Below, piece by piece: positions 16,190 to 28,516 of a DNA stretch of 64,000 nucleotides. Below the pieces are notes generated by a model. The model did not search any database. It saw only the letters and a program-made list of their open reading frames with translations, and was not told the DNA's origin. Source of the DNA: Panicum virgatum. Its lineage: Eukaryota; Streptophyta; Magnoliopsida; Poales; Poaceae. The DNA is taken from positions 12,721,033-12,785,032 of the forward strand of contig NC_053153.1 of assembly GCF_016808335.1 (NCBI RefSeq). Reading direction: 5' to 3'. The number at the start of each line of letters is the position of its first letter. The stretch's first letter is position 1. A program made the position numbers and the translations under genes.

Positions 16190-17198
16190 GCCGTCGGCCT
16201 TGTGCTCTCGGTTGACGGGCGGGTCCGGCCCGCGGCGGGTGGGTGGTGGGGAGGGGGTGCTCGGACGGACGGGTCCGCTGCCGCGGTGCCGCCGGCGAGT
16301 CGGCGGCTGGAGGGAGCGTGACGACTGCGTGAGCGAGCAAGCGGGACGGAATCCTCGCGTCGCGCAACTGGCTCGGAGCGGATAACGGGATAAGGTGAAG
16401 GGTCCGCCTGCCTGCCGCGCGCTCCCCCGCCGCTCGCTAGTCCCCACGACCCCACCCTTCAACTGGGCGGCGGAGCAGAGCGGATCCCACGACGAGGAGT
16501 GACGGGCCGGATCGCGTCGGTCGACCAGGCCCGGAAAACTTTTTGTGCGCGCGGCCTGGCAGGTGAATCCGGCCGGCCCGCACCCCAGAGGCCCAGACGC
16601 ACGGAGGACTGGGCTGGCTGCGGCCGCAAGGGAGCAAGTCGACGTGTTCGGAGCCGGCCACCTCCGTGCGCCAAGGCGGGGCGGCCGGCCGGGTCCGAGC
16701 CGCCGCTGCCCGCCGCCAAAGGACGCGCGCTGTCGTGCCGCGGCGGCGCACGCTGCGCGGCCTTTCTAGCCAGCAGCGGTTCACCACCATTCGGTAGCTG
16801 TAATAAAAGCCTCTCGCCTACTCTCCGATAGTATCACCCGCCGCTGTCGAAGGAAAACACCATCTGCTCCCTCCAAGCGGCCGGCTCCGGCGGCGGCGCG
16901 CGCCACCTCCACCGCCCCGCCCGTGCAGAACCGTCGAGCGGACACGAACGGCGCCGTCGTGAAAAAATCTGCCCGAGACGGATCTGCGGGTGTCGATCAT
17001 CCAATAGGGTCGGCGCGATGATTGTGATTTTCTTGGCGTGCTCGACTCATCATCTGATCATCAGGATGGTTCGGTTTCGGTCGTTGCCTACTGCCTACTA
17101 CTTGGCTTTGGCTCTTCCGAGTCCGCAAGGCCGCACGCCCACGCCGGTGCGCCGCACCCGGGCCGGCTTCTTCTGTTCATCTTTCTTTCATTTTTTAA
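16190..17198. other. GC-rich upstream region of FdC2
   Basis: Strongly GC-rich up to about 17000 with open frames on both strands that lack any family motif. It probably contains the FdC2 promoter and 5' UTR. No other gene can be supported. Confidence 0.4.
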
Positions 17199-17725
17199 GA
17201 AAAAAAGTCTAAATTACTACCCTCAACTATAGCTAAAGTCTAGATAACCCCCTAAACTATCGTTTGGTTCATTTACCCCCCAAATTATACTATTTGGTTC
17301 AAATTACCCCTAATATAATTTGTCTTTTTTATTTCTCCATGCATAGATAGAGTTTTAAGTTGAAATTTTACAACATAATAGTACACACTATAGCACATGT
17401 TAGAAAAATAAATCATAATTTTTAGCATTATTTTGATAAGTTAGGATATTTAATAATAAATTAATCATTAGAATTCAAAATTATATGAAAACTAATGGAG
17501 AAAATTATAAAACTTTTCCTAAATATGTAATGTGATGTCCATTACTACCCTGCAAAATTTGAAATTAAAATTCAACTTGTGTATGGAGAAACAAAAAAGA
17601 TAAATTATATTATGGAGTAAAATAAAATAAATGTTATAGTTTAGGGGGTAAAATAAACCAAATTATACTTTAGGGGGTTATCCAGACTTTGACTATAATT
17701 GAGGGGAGTAAATTAATTTTTTTCC
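17199..17725. mobile_element. Mutator-like foldback element, copy 1
   Basis: The ends are long imperfect inverted repeats: AAAGTCTAAATTACTACCC then CTCAACTATAG on the left, and the complement of GAGGGGAGTAAATTAATTT on the right. Subterminal tracts TAACCCCCTAAACTAT and ATAGTTTAGGGGGTAA are also inverted. TTTTTTAA flanks both sides (17191-17198 and 17726-17733), consistent with an 8-9 bp target duplication, though low complexity weakens this. It belongs to the same family as the element at 44261. No transposase. Confidence 0.7.
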
Positions 17726-17952
17726 TTTTTTAATCTATCTATCCTTCCCGCGGCGCCTGATCGAGTGACAAGTTGGACAACGTGTTGGCTGGTCGCAATG
17801 CAAAAGTGTGCGCAATCACGCTTCCATGCAGGTACCTGAACTCGCGGACGCAAACCTACCGAACGAACAATTTTCCAACTATCCTGAAATTGATGGCTCA
17901 TCCGGTCGATGCAAATCATGGAACTAAGTTCATGGATCTTTGTTGATGCCTA

Positions 17953-18195
17953 TTTCCTCCATACTTGAAAAGAATATCATTTTGGATAATGTTTGGATCA
18001 AACATTAAAAATATAAATCATAAATAATTTTTAAATTATTGAGTTTTTAATAAAAACCATATAAATAGATTTGTCTTGAAAAATACTTTCATAAAAATAT
18101 AAATATATCACTTTATATTTTTGTAAAAATAAGAAGTCAAAGTTAAGATTTGGAGACCGTGTTCAAAATGACTTTTTTTTCTAGTACGGAGGTAG
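17953..18195. mobile_element. Stowaway-like MITE
   Basis: Terminal inverted repeats CCTCCATACTTGAAAAG (left) and CCTCCGTACTAGAAAA (right, complemented), flanked by TA. AT-rich interior without coding capacity. About 243 bp, typical for the family. Confidence 0.55.
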
Positions 18196-18199
18196 TAAT

Positions 18200-19895
18200 A
18201 ATTTAGTAAGGATATAAAGTGTGTCAAATTTTATAAATAAATATGGACTTACATAATACCTTTCATAATCACTCAACCAACAGTAACTGCTCCATTTTAA
18301 AAATGGACGGTATGTTTTTTAAAAGCATTAGATGCGCTCTAAACAATGCATGATTATTAGATCTGTATCTAATTATGCACACATATTTGCTGCAAATTCC
18401 ACATGGTGTATTCGCTATCTTGGTTGTTGTTGCTGCATCTTCCTCCCATGTTGCAGCGCCAACTCGCATACCCTCTTGCGCCGCCGTCTTGGCATCTCGC
18501 GGCACTGGCAACAACGACAATCAAGTGTAACCTTTGACAAATTGACACTATTAAAAGCTTGTGGAGCAAAAAGTAATATATGAATGCTGATTAGACATGA
18601 AAAGGCAGTGGTAAGCACAAAGAACCTTGAGGAGTTGAAGTCAAACTTACTGTTGACAAAACTTGCACTGGACGGGATCCCTGGAAAAATTGGTCAACCA
18701 CTGCCCGTCACTCAAAGAAAAAGCACGAGACCAGTGTTTTTTAGCAGAGGAGATGCTAACCAGCCATTGAGATTCTATCGGTTTCATGTCAAATTGTCAA
18801 GGCTTTGTTCGAATATACAATAAATTATTTATTAGAAATCTCATAGTTTTTTTTCAAAATAAAAAAATTATAGCTCAAACTGATGTTTTGGCAGCACGGT
18901 TTCTAATTCTTTGTATTGGAATTGTAGGAAAATAAACTATAGGTAATACCCTACTTTGGGAATACCAGTAGTTTCCTAATAGTAGAGGAGTCCTTTCCCA
19001 CAAAAGAACTAGTAAGAACATTCTTTTTGTGTAATATTTTGTGAAACAATTATCACCACACAACAACTCCGTGTAATTCTGCGAACTCAAAATTAACTAA
19101 AAAAACGGACTGAATAACTTCTGTTTTTATTTTTTGAAGTTAAGTTGGTAAAATTTATATTTCAGAAAATAACGTAAAAACTTTGTTTGAAACACCTCGA
19201 TGTTGAAATCATTCACTATCACTAGCAAGGTTACAAACTATGATATCCTTTTAAATACTGCAACACCCAACCAGGACCTAAAACACCTTTTCCTTTTCTA
19301 GACAGAATGTTCTATGAACCTTTAACTACTTTAAGATTTATCCAGCACTTACTGGTTCAGGGTTATCTGAACGAACCCTATAACAAGAAAGATTCATCCA
19401 GAACTTGCTGTTTCTTTTGCTCCCTGAACCTTTATCAAGTATGATAAGCTAAGCTGCTCAAAAAAAAAAGTATGATAAGCTAAGATTCAGCCAGCACCAG
19501 CTGCTGGTTCCGTCTTCCGTGTTTGGTCTGCAAAATATCTTCATGGACATGAACTGCAAACAAACCATTCTCAGCTGTCTGAAGGCTTCACTTGGTTTTT
19601 GGATTCACGCACGCACCTTGTCGCGCGTGGATGTTTGTCACCACACATGGGAGAGCTCCAGTTTGTCACCGTGCCGCATGAACGACACGGGAGAGCAGCC
19701 TTGACACTGATCCAGTCATCCTTGGGACCGCAAGGGGATCAGAAGAAAACAAGGAGGCGCGCATGATCAGTATCTGACTGCCTGTTTTTTCAGTCCGAGC
19801 AGCTGCGACTCTCCACGGCACCGAAGGGCTCATCACCCCCGCCTCCTCCCACCCACCCAAGAGCTCACCCCCTCCGTCCTCTCGCACCTTATCTA
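18200..19895. other. Intergenic region upstream of the HPP transporter gene
   Basis: No recognised gene. A frame at 18584-18823 (+) has a protein-like stretch (EELKSNLLLTKLALDGIPGK) but no family I can name and no neighbouring exons. A 16 bp direct repeat (AGTATGATAAGCTAAG) brackets a poly-A run near 19438-19485. Confidence 0.4.
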
Positions 19896-19899
19896 ACTC

Positions 19900-19908
19900 G
19901 TTTAAATA
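19900..19908 (+). promoter_or_regulatory. TATA-like box of the HPP-family gene
   Basis: GTTTAAATA lies about 80 bp before the ATG at 19985 and is followed by a purine-rich GAGAGA leader typical of grass 5' UTRs. Confidence 0.5.
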
Positions 19909-19984
19909 CCCGCGCTTGTTCTCGGGGGAGAGAGAAAGGGTGGAGCTAGAGAGAGAGAGAGGGGGAGCCGGGGATTGGGGGCGG

Positions 19985-21951
19985 ATGGCTCTGCTGCAGT
20001 GCCAGAGCCTGCCCGGCATTGGCTGCAGCGGCATCGCCCTGGCACGAGCGAGGGTGCAGCAATGTCTGGCAGCGGCGTCACACGCGCCCCTTCCGCCTCC
20101 CCTCCTGCGCGCCAATGGCGGCACGAGCACGACGGGCCGCTCCCCTGCCTCCGTTAAGGCCGGCGATGCGATAGGCTTCGGCCGGCGGGGACGGAGGGGC
20201 CTGCGCGTCGTCGCGGAGGCGGCGGCGGCGGCCAAGGTCACGCCGGTGTCGCCTGGCGGCGTCAGCATCAGCGACGTGCTCTGGCCTTCCGCCGGTGAGT
20301 CCCAAACTCTGGTGAGATGTTGCCATGGCCCATTGTTACTGCCTCCGACTCGTTTTCCTCTTTTGAAAATGATCTCGAAGGTGTTCTATTTTATTTCCAC
20401 TCTGCGATGCGATCTGCTGACTGGTCATGGGCACGTCCTGGCTTTGCTGGCTCGCCTTTGTCTGAAGCTCCGAGCAGCTGAGGAGCTGCCAGAAGATGAC
20501 AACTATTGCTTGCATATTTATTTCAGAAAAGAAATATTTCTTTGCATATCTCGACAAAGGAAAGGAGTAGAGGTTTTCATGGTTTTATAAGAACAAAGTT
20601 CAAGGAAGAGAAAGCCTTGCCTCTGAGTTTTTTTTTCTTCTTCTGCTGCAATGTTGATACCATGCAGGAGCATTCTTGGCCATGGCAGTACTGGGGAAAC
20701 TTGACCAGGTGGTGGCGTACAAGGGAGTCTCCTTGACGATTGCGCCCCTTGGAGCGGTCTGCTGCGTGCTATTCAGCGCTCCAGGCTCACCTGCAGCCAA
20801 GGTTCGTGGTCAACAGTCATTTTAAATACAGCTAGACCATATTATACTTGTGACCCCACTAGGAACCTAGGACGTAAATGTACGCTCTGGGAACCAACGA
20901 TAACACTTGAATGTTACAAAGATGTTATGTTCAAAATCATGTTAGGCATATCTGATTAACCATGGTTGATTTAAAGGTAACCAAATGAAAACGAGAGAGA
21001 AAAAAAAGGCAAAGATAACCTCAACCGAAGTGTGGCACTGTGGCAGACAAAAAAAAGGTGAAAAGCAAAGCATTGAGTTGCTAAAATAAATTTTCCACAA
21101 AAAAATTCTAATGCTTAAATTTAGTAACAAGGACTTCATCATTTACTGCCAAAGGAATTCTTTTGCCCATCAGCATATGCTTGTGGAGTTGACGAGTTGT
21201 GTAGGTTTCCAGCACAGTAAAATGGCATTGTTACAGACTACTTACAGTGAACCATCTTCCATTCTGAGATGATTTGAGATTTTAGAAACTTGTAGCACTC
21301 TCTTACAGCAAATCAAAAGCTCCTGGAATTCATCTATGATAATCAATACTAACCTTTCAGTTGATTTGGGAGTTGCGACTGTACAAACTTGTACCTACTC
21401 TTATGACGAACCAAAAGTTGTGTTTCATCTATACTAACACAGGTGGTAAAAACTTGCAGAAATACAATATGTTCGTTGCACAGATTGGTTGTGCCGCATT
21501 AGGTGTATTGGCCCTTTCGTTGTTTGGGCCAGGCTGGTTAGCAAGAGCTGCAGCTCTTTCTGCCTGCATAGCGTTCATGACCATCACAGGTGCCTCACAT
21601 CCTCCAGGTAAAACTCCGATGAGAAATACGCAGTCTGGTTGCGTTGCATTTCATCTGTGCTTTGCTGAACTCTTGTTTTAACTGCTGCTTATATCTGGTT
21701 CTTGCAGCTGCAAGCTTGCCCCTCTTATTTATTGATGGCCCGAAGTTTCACAATTTGCAATTTTGGTATGCACTTTTTCCTGGAGCTGCAGGTTGCGTTG
21801 TCCTTTGCTTGATTGTAAGTAAATTGGACCTTGCAGCTTCCTGAAAGAACCAAAGGCTTAGTGCATTAAAAAATAGAACATTGACCCATATGCCACAAAT
21901 TTTTTGCAGCAAGAGGTGGTGGTTTACCTAAAGAAGAACTTCAAGTTTTGA
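19985..21951 (+). CDS. HPP-family integral membrane protein, probable plastid nitrite transporter
   Basis: Five exons (19985-20294, 20668-20801, 21460-21607, 21708-21814, 21910-21951) give a continuous 246-residue protein. The first 80 or so residues are Ala/Arg/Ser-rich and look like a chloroplast transit peptide. Four hydrophobic segments follow: AGAFLAMAVLGKL, LTIAPLGAVCCVLFSA, IGCAALGVLALSLFG with AALSACIAFMTITGA, and FPGAAGCVVLCLI. The family signature SHPP is at about residues 194-197, just after the third segment. The Arabidopsis members of this family (NITR2-type) move nitrite across the chloroplast envelope, so nitrogen assimilation is the likely role; this rests on homology. All splice sites are GT-AG. 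An in-frame extension above 19985 has no ATG and is rejected as the start. The gene converges tail-to-tail with GINT1. Confidence 0.9.
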
Positions 21952-22617
21952 TTCAAGCAGCATGACTTCATGACTTCTTGTGGCAGTGATTCCATTATTT
22001 ATTCAATCATGTACCATAAATAACATGACCTGCATTTGCAAGAAGATGAGAAAATGTAGGTTTACTGTCACTTGGTTAAAGATGAAAAAAGACTTTCCTT
22101 GATACTTTCTACTGATCAAAGTGCAGAGCTACAAACGTGAAGTACATACCAATCTCTCATGGAATGAAGTCTGACAATTGCACACAACGAATTCCCGACT
22201 TTTCTTTTCTGGTAGCATCAGTCATGTAATGTAATTGTGCAAATTTAAATAATCAGGAATACTTCATGATAACCTCTGGCTCTGGTTATCTGAAGGGAGA
22301 TCAAAGCATTTGTTCTAGAATAGAGTTGCAGTTGCATGAACAGTACCATAATTACAGTTTACTGACCCAGACACAGTACAGATCTCATTAAGAATTTGAA
22401 AAGATTAGACTTATAATGGATTTAGTAATCGATTTCAGTGCAAGGACATGGCACACACAAAAGGAAGAATCTTTGAGAAACTTACACATAGGGATGTGCC
22501 AACAAACTATGAATCACACTGCACTCATCCAAAACTCGAGTTACTACCTTATAATTATAAACATTGCTGATCAGGCTCTTTTCGAATCAAGAAGAAGCTA
22601 CCTAGATATCTTTGTCA
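21952..22617. other. Convergent 3' spacer between the HPP gene and GINT1
   Basis: This 666 bp AT-rich spacer must hold both 3' UTRs and polyadenylation signals, so the two transcripts could overlap. No coding potential is visible. Confidence 0.5.
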
Positions 22618-25329
22618 TTATGCATCCCAGCCATCACCTCGGCTGTTAAAGAACCTCTTGGAAGTCAAATTCCCATAGATTCCTGAAAATATAGCAAGGC
22701 ATTTACTCCTAATATGGTAATGTGCCTGTGTGTTACGACTAATGGCTACTCCTGAGAACTTAGACATATCAATTGCCCAAGCTGGTTTTACATACTCCAC
22801 TGTACTCGTCGAGCTTTCATTTGCAAACAGGAAATTCAGGAGAACATCCTCACAATTAAAGAAACTATCAACAATCTGCCTTCCTATTTCAGCCTCTTCG
22901 CTCCAGTATCTCTTAAAGGCCAGCTCATGATCCATAAATGCTGCTCCTGTCAGTATGATGTTATAACCTCCTTGTTGCCGAGCATACCTCTCGTTGCGGT
23001 ATTCCAGAGGCCTGCCCTCAGCAAGGCGTGGATAGTAACCAACAATCCTATCAGGATGCTCCCTCCAAACCTTGAATCCACGCTCTAAGTCATCACATGT
23101 CATCATGATATCATCATCAAGCTCCATAACAGCTTTTGTCTTAATTTCTTTGTCTATGTTGAATCTGTTGTTTAGTGTGTTTTTATTTTCAATTCTGATC
23201 CTAACAGGCACCATCGACTTCAATTCACCTAGGGATGGGGGTCGACCTTTGTTCCAGACCACTACAATCTCCCTGACTGATGCACATTTGGAGTAATGCT
23301 CCACAAACATCTTCAGATTCCAAAGTCGGGCATCATACGTCATGGTCAACAATGTGAACTGTGAATACCTGCCCTTAACAGGATACGACTCTTCTGCTCC
23401 ATTGCCACCAAAGATAAAGTGAGTCCCAAAACAGGTTAGGACCACTAATATCAATAATATTACAGCTATGTAAACTCTGCCTTTCCGACCTCTGTAATTA
23501 ATTCTTCCACCAATAAGAGATCCCAACTTGTTAACATTGCAGATAAGCGAACTAAACTTATGGCATAGAAAGACCTGCTTCTCAGTTTTCAAGGTGTCAC
23601 TCCGTTTTTCAGTATGTGGTAAATACCATCTGAGTGGTAAGATGCACTTGATCGCACCAATAAGCACACCGAGAAGCAGAACTGAAATCGAAGCAACACC
23701 ATAAAACATGTAGCCTACAGTGAGACGATGAACCGAGTCACCCAAGGGCACTCTGTCTCCATCCATTACCCCAATCCAAAGCTGACCTAATGGATGCTGC
23801 TGGATATCAAGGTGATGGGATCTTGCACCATTCCATGCATTTCGGCCCTTGAAGGGTTTCTCAAGGTCAAACGAGACCGCAACTTCCTTGTATTGATTTG
23901 CTGTCAGGACTTCAACTTTGAACACTTGGATATTATAGCCAGATTCAGCACCACGGTCTTTGCCTATGCGATAAAGATTGCCATTGTAGATGAATGGCCT
24001 GCCTCCATTTCTGGCACTCGGCCTGTTGTCCTTATTATTATGAGCTGGGTTCTGCTTGTGCGGGTTCCATGGACCAAGAGGAGAGCTGCTGTACCAAATA
24101 CAGAGTTCTCCTCTCTGCTTCGAGCCATAAGAACTTATATCAGATCCAAGGAGCCAATAGGAACCCTGGAAATTTATGACGACTGAATCTACAAGTGGCC
24201 TCTCCATAAGGACTTTTTCTAATTTCCAGTTAAAGGGAAAATCCACAGCGTAATACAATCGAAGGTTCCCTTTTTTGCTGCTTTCAGGCACCATGTATGT
24301 CTGAAGTAATGTAAAGAAAATGGAAGAAAGAAGAATTAGAACATTAGGGCTTATTTGTGAAGGATAAAAAATGCACAGTATTATCTGACACGTCAATAAG
24401 TATACCTTGTTTTCATAGCTAAACACATAAGGATAAGAAAGGTGCCACTTCTCATCCAACACTACACCCAGCTGCTGCCATGTTGCACCGGCATCCTTGC
24501 TAATGGCAGCAGCAATGTCGCCTTGTAAAGTAACAGGGTCTTTAGTCTCGAAAAACATATAAATGGCATCCCCCTAAAGACATCATAGTTTTGCATTCAT
24601 CAGACATATAAATGGCATCCCCCTAAAGACATCATAGTTTTGCATTCATCAGGTGTCAGGAGAAACTGCAAAAATACTATTTTGAAACTACAACGGAGCA
24701 TCAGAATCGTGACATTGTGGTGAGGTAATCATGAGTTCGTGATTACGAAGTCAACCCTTTATAAAATTGATGCAACATGTGACATCGGTGGTGTAACTTT
24801 CCCGTATCTGCATTGTACATTCCCCCTTATTAAAGTGCTAAGACTAGGAAAGCCAGCGAAGTTCCAAACCTGGATGAAGAGAAAGGGGTTGGCGACGAAG
24901 CTGCTGGGGAATCCAGCCCCCGCCACGTCCGCGCACGTCACCACTGGGTTCGCCACCGGCCACGCCGCTCCACCGCCACTGGAGATCCCCCACTGAGGCC
25001 ACAGAAACCAAGTTAAACAGCAGCACCACAAGGGGACTAGGAGAGGGAGAAGGGGGTTTACTGGGGGAGCTGGTTACGTGCTCGATTGGCTTGAGGGAGA
25101 AGGGGGAGTCCCCGAGGAATACGCCGGCGGACCAGGAACCCTCGGCGTCGGTGCGGCACAGGCGGGTGGCCGGCGGGTGCGGGAAGCGGGGGAAGGCGGC
25201 GCGGGAGTAGGCGAGCGCTGCGAGAACGAGGAACGACAGCGTCGCGGCGAGGTAGGCGGGAGCGGATGGCGCTGGAGGCTGGCGGCGGCGATGCGCTCCC
25301 ACCGCCGGCAGAGGGGGTGACGACTGCAT
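22618..25329 (-). CDS. GINT1: GINT1, glucosamine inositolphosphorylceramide transferase (GT64)
   Basis: Four exons (25078-25329, 24870-24992, 24406-24573, 22618-24300) give 741 residues, close to Arabidopsis GINT1. The enzyme adds N-acetylglucosamine/glucosamine to inositolphosphorylceramide glucuronides in the Golgi, producing GIPC sphingolipids. A hydrophobic anchor lies at about residues 25-45. Next comes a sugar-binding, five-bladed-propeller-like region, then two further hydrophobic segments (GVASISVLLLGVLIGA and VYIAVILLILVVLTCF). The C-terminal exostosin-type GT64 domain holds the metal-binding ELDDD at about 574-578, FNCEDVLLNFL and the ending RGDGWDA. Intron 3 is only 105 nt and contains no in-frame stop, so retaining it would add 35 residues. 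A 49 bp tandem duplication covers the start of exon 3 and its 3' splice site. Confidence 0.93.
24555..24652. repeat. 49 bp tandem duplication over a GINT1 splice acceptor
   Basis: Two identical 49 bp copies (24555-24603 and 24604-24652) each contain the exon 3 start and its TTTAG acceptor. The acceptor nearer the coding sequence (after 24574) keeps the frame. Use of the upstream copy would add 49 nt and shift the frame. Confidence 0.9.
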
Positions 25330-27650
25330 CGGTGGCGGTTAGAGAAGGCAGATCGCCACGTGCGCCTCTCTCTATCAGTTTGGGACGTACGTAGGCCCCA
25401 GCTGTCAGTAATACAACGCAGGAATCACCGGCTGCACTAATTTTTCTTGATGAGTTTCGAAAAAAAAATTATGAGTGTTACCACCTGTTTGGTATGAATA
25501 TTCAACCACCGCACCTCAAATTGGTATGAATATTGCGTCCACCGATCGGATTCTTGACTCACTTCTTTCGATATCCATAAAATGGCCATCTTCTTTGATT
25601 TCTCACTATATGCCTCTTACCTAATCCGTACCTGCAAAACTATGTATGCAGCCATGCATAATTGACCGTGGATGTTTATTGAACATACAGGTTCATGATT
25701 CGTCCACCAGCTTGATGCGAGTTTGGTGTTCCCAATCTCTCATGGCATTCCACCTATCAAGAGATCTCCAAGGGAATGGGAATGAGTTAACACCTTTTTT
25801 TTACAATCCTACAAGTAGAATCCATGAGAATGAGCTTTGATGACGTTGGATCTTGAAGTGCACTCAAGTAGTACTTGAATGGTTGTATTGCAATGTTCAT
25901 TCTTTTTTACCTATGCTTTTGATTATTTCCTACTCATAATTAGAGAAGTCACTAATACTAAAATAAATCAATTATCAAATGTGTAAATACAATATCACTA
26001 ACTAGACTAACTTGTGTGGGAATTAATAACCAACTACCAAAACATAATCGTCAGCAACCAATAACCCAGGAAACACTGCAGCTCAAATACACATTACAAC
26101 TTACAACACTTACTAATATTGTTGGAAACAAATGCAAGCACTAACTTGATTATATTACTGCAATGATTACCAAAGTTATGAGGGTGGCTACCTCCGTGGA
26201 TTCTTCGTCTTGTGATTACATTACTGCAATGCTTACCAAAGATATGAGGGTGGCTACCTCCGTGGATTTTTGTCTTGTAACTGCACATCTTCCTCAAGAA
26301 TTGCTGGTGTCGAAAATCGTATTCACCTTTTAGCATAGCTGCTCTTGTGAATTTCTTGTAATAGTCATTTGTTGAGTACGCGTAAGTCTCGAAAAACTGG
26401 GAGAAAGGTTGCCCCTCAACACATACGAGGCCTTGATCTATGACTGGCTTAGATTTTCAGTTTCCACTACTATCTTAATCAAGTGTATCTGGAATATGGG
26501 TGTTGGATATATATATATAGGCTGGCTTTCAAGAAAGCCTTTTCTGCCATGGTGAAGACTGAATACTGTGTTTCAGTTTCTTCATGGAAACATATATGCT
26601 ACACATCGGGAAGAACACAGGTAGATACGCACGATTGTGTGAACTTTTATAATAACGTAGCTGCTACTTAACTGACTGATCATACGCATGCATAATGCGC
26701 TGGGCAACTGCTCAGTCAACATGGCTAATGGATGTGCTCGTTCATTAATTCCAGCATGAAAGTCTGGTGCTCGGCTGTATATGGCATGCTGTTGTGACCC
26801 CAACCTGATATGTTGGTACCTCAGCGCATTTGTGCAGGGTACGACGAGTACATTACCGCACGCGGTGTAGCATCGCAAGGGCCAAACTAAAGTTGGAATA
26901 GTTGAGCATAACAGCTAAAATGGCATGTCTGTTATCTATATGCCACTATACCAGTTTACATCCAGTAAGATTTGTGTTGCTCAGGGCGCAAGATTTGTGT
27001 TGCTCAAGACGCATCAACACATGATTGAGCATGCACATTATAGACTCTTGTTCATTCCAATAATATATTTTTTTCACTGTACATTTATTATAAGCCAACA
27101 TCCAGCTAGAAACATAGGTTGGCAATAAAGGTGAGAAAATAGTGTTGTCCAAAAACAATAGTGTTTTTATGCTACCGTGATGTTGTCCAAAAAAACAATA
27201 AGGTATGGATCTACACATAAGATACATTCAACCTGTCTCGATCCGTATCTTATCTGTAGGTGGATAAAAACACCAACAAAACCACCGAAGCCGATTGAAT
27301 GTTGTTCTTCACCTACGTGCCAGCATACACTATTCAGTTTTCACCAATATCTTATCTTAGTCCAGTAGCAACGTTGGCCCCGGTGGTGAAGACTGTTTTA
27401 GGCTCTGTATGGAAACGAGTGGAGAACGAGGCAACATCGCTGCAGTTCTATTTATAATGGAGTGATAGTTACTCCACTGAGTCCTGACTCGTCATGCAGA
27501 AAGTAAGGCTACTCCACTTTGCACGACACGCGCCACAGGCCACAGCTAATGAATGGGCAAGATCTATCACCGTTCAAACATGCACATGATATGATGCTCC
27601 GTCCTTTCTAGGGAGGCGTCACGTACGGTACGTCCAACCACAGCCAGAGT
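25330..27650. other. Intergenic region upstream of GINT1
   Basis: AT-rich DNA with the GINT1 promoter near 25330-25450 and no recognisable gene. It contains the 66 bp tandem duplication at 26148-26279 and a short TA run near 26505. I see nothing else that can be supported. Confidence 0.4.
26148..26279. repeat. 66 bp tandem duplication
   Basis: Two copies (26148-26213 and 26214-26279) share ACTGCAAT..TTACCAAAG.TATGAGGGTGGCTACCTCCGTGGATT-type sequence, with a few substitutions. Both are noncoding. Confidence 0.85.
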
Positions 27651-27659
27651 GCCAGACGG

Positions 27660-28145
27660 CAGACGGTGCGGCATGAGCGACCGCCTCCCTCCACCGTGCT
27701 TTGACTACTGCTTTCCCTGGTGCATCCCCTGCATGTGCTGGTGCGCAGCGGAGCAGGCGGCGTGGGCCGGCCGGGCAGGGGCGCGGCTTTGCCCGAGGGC
27801 CCCGAGCGATCTCCCGGCCGGGACAACACAGCCGGTGGGCAACGCGAACTCCTCCTGGCCTGGTCGGTCCAAGGCTACTGCAACGGGCGGGCTCCTCTCT
27901 TGTTGTTCATCCCCGAGCACGTGGCCAACGATAGCATGGAGGAGCGGCTGCTACCCGACGATGTCTATTTCGAATCTCTTACGCTCGTCAGATTCCATCC
28001 TTTCAAGGAAGTTGCCCTCGCAACTGATTCACTCGAAAGGGGGCTTGGTTATCAGTTGGAGTACCCCAAGGATTGAAGACTTAATCCTAAAGCGTGCCCT
28101 ACATGACATAAACAAATCTTTTGTGCCGGTCGATCGTAGAATTAG
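27660..28145 (+). pseudogene. Internally deleted F-box gene copy
   Basis: This is a remnant of a paralogue of the F-box pseudogene at 28794. One frame holds GYCNGRAPLLLFIPEHV, matching GHCNGLLLFPEHV of the neighbour. Soon after it jumps to RFHPFKEVALATDSLERGLG and then, past a stop, to LILKRALHDINKSFV, matching the neighbour's C-terminal LILKRVLKDISQSFV. The F-box and most of the F-box-associated domain are missing. It lies 650 bp upstream in the same orientation, so a local tandem duplication followed by deletion is likely. Confidence 0.65.
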
Positions 28146-28506
28146 GATTTCGGATCCAACGGACCTGGTTTTTTTTTTGTCTTTCGTTTTGCCACCGTCG
28201 GTCACTCGGTCCGGTGCATGCTCGACTGCATCTGGCCGTCCTCGACGGCTTCCCCCTCCACACGTCCTAGTACGGTTTTCCTCTTCCATCGCCGCTCCTG
28301 TTGCCCATCGGACTGCCCTGTGGCAGGCTGGCAGCCAGCATCACCACCGGCTCGCCCTGTGACCCCGCGCTCACCGCCTCCACATGGCTGGCCAGACAAT
28401 TTTGGCTCCCAACCAAACAATCGCGTCGCCCAGCAAGATAGTACAACGAAATCCGAACCTCGCAACGCGCGCGTCGTCAGGAATCTCTACAAATTTCATG
28501 CGCCTG

Positions 28507-28516
28507 CTATTTAAGA
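28507..28516 (+). promoter_or_regulatory. TATA-like box before the F-box pseudogene
   Basis: CTATTTAAGA lies about 285 bp upstream of the ATG at 28794. It is a plausible core promoter for the F-box copy, on position only. Confidence 0.35.

Noticed and set aside
18584..18823. Possible protein fragment with EELKSNLLLTKLALDG
   Set aside because: Looks protein-like over 40 residues but no family recognised, no start context and no neighbouring exons; left unannotated as a gene.
19916..19984. In-frame upstream extension of the HPP protein
   Set aside because: No ATG in the extension; it is the purine-rich 5' UTR.
22618..24558. Treating GINT1 3' exon as one uninterrupted 646-residue frame
   Set aside because: The frame includes a 105 nt stretch with good GT and AG borders and non-conserved hydrophobic residues, so it is an intron that happens to be open.
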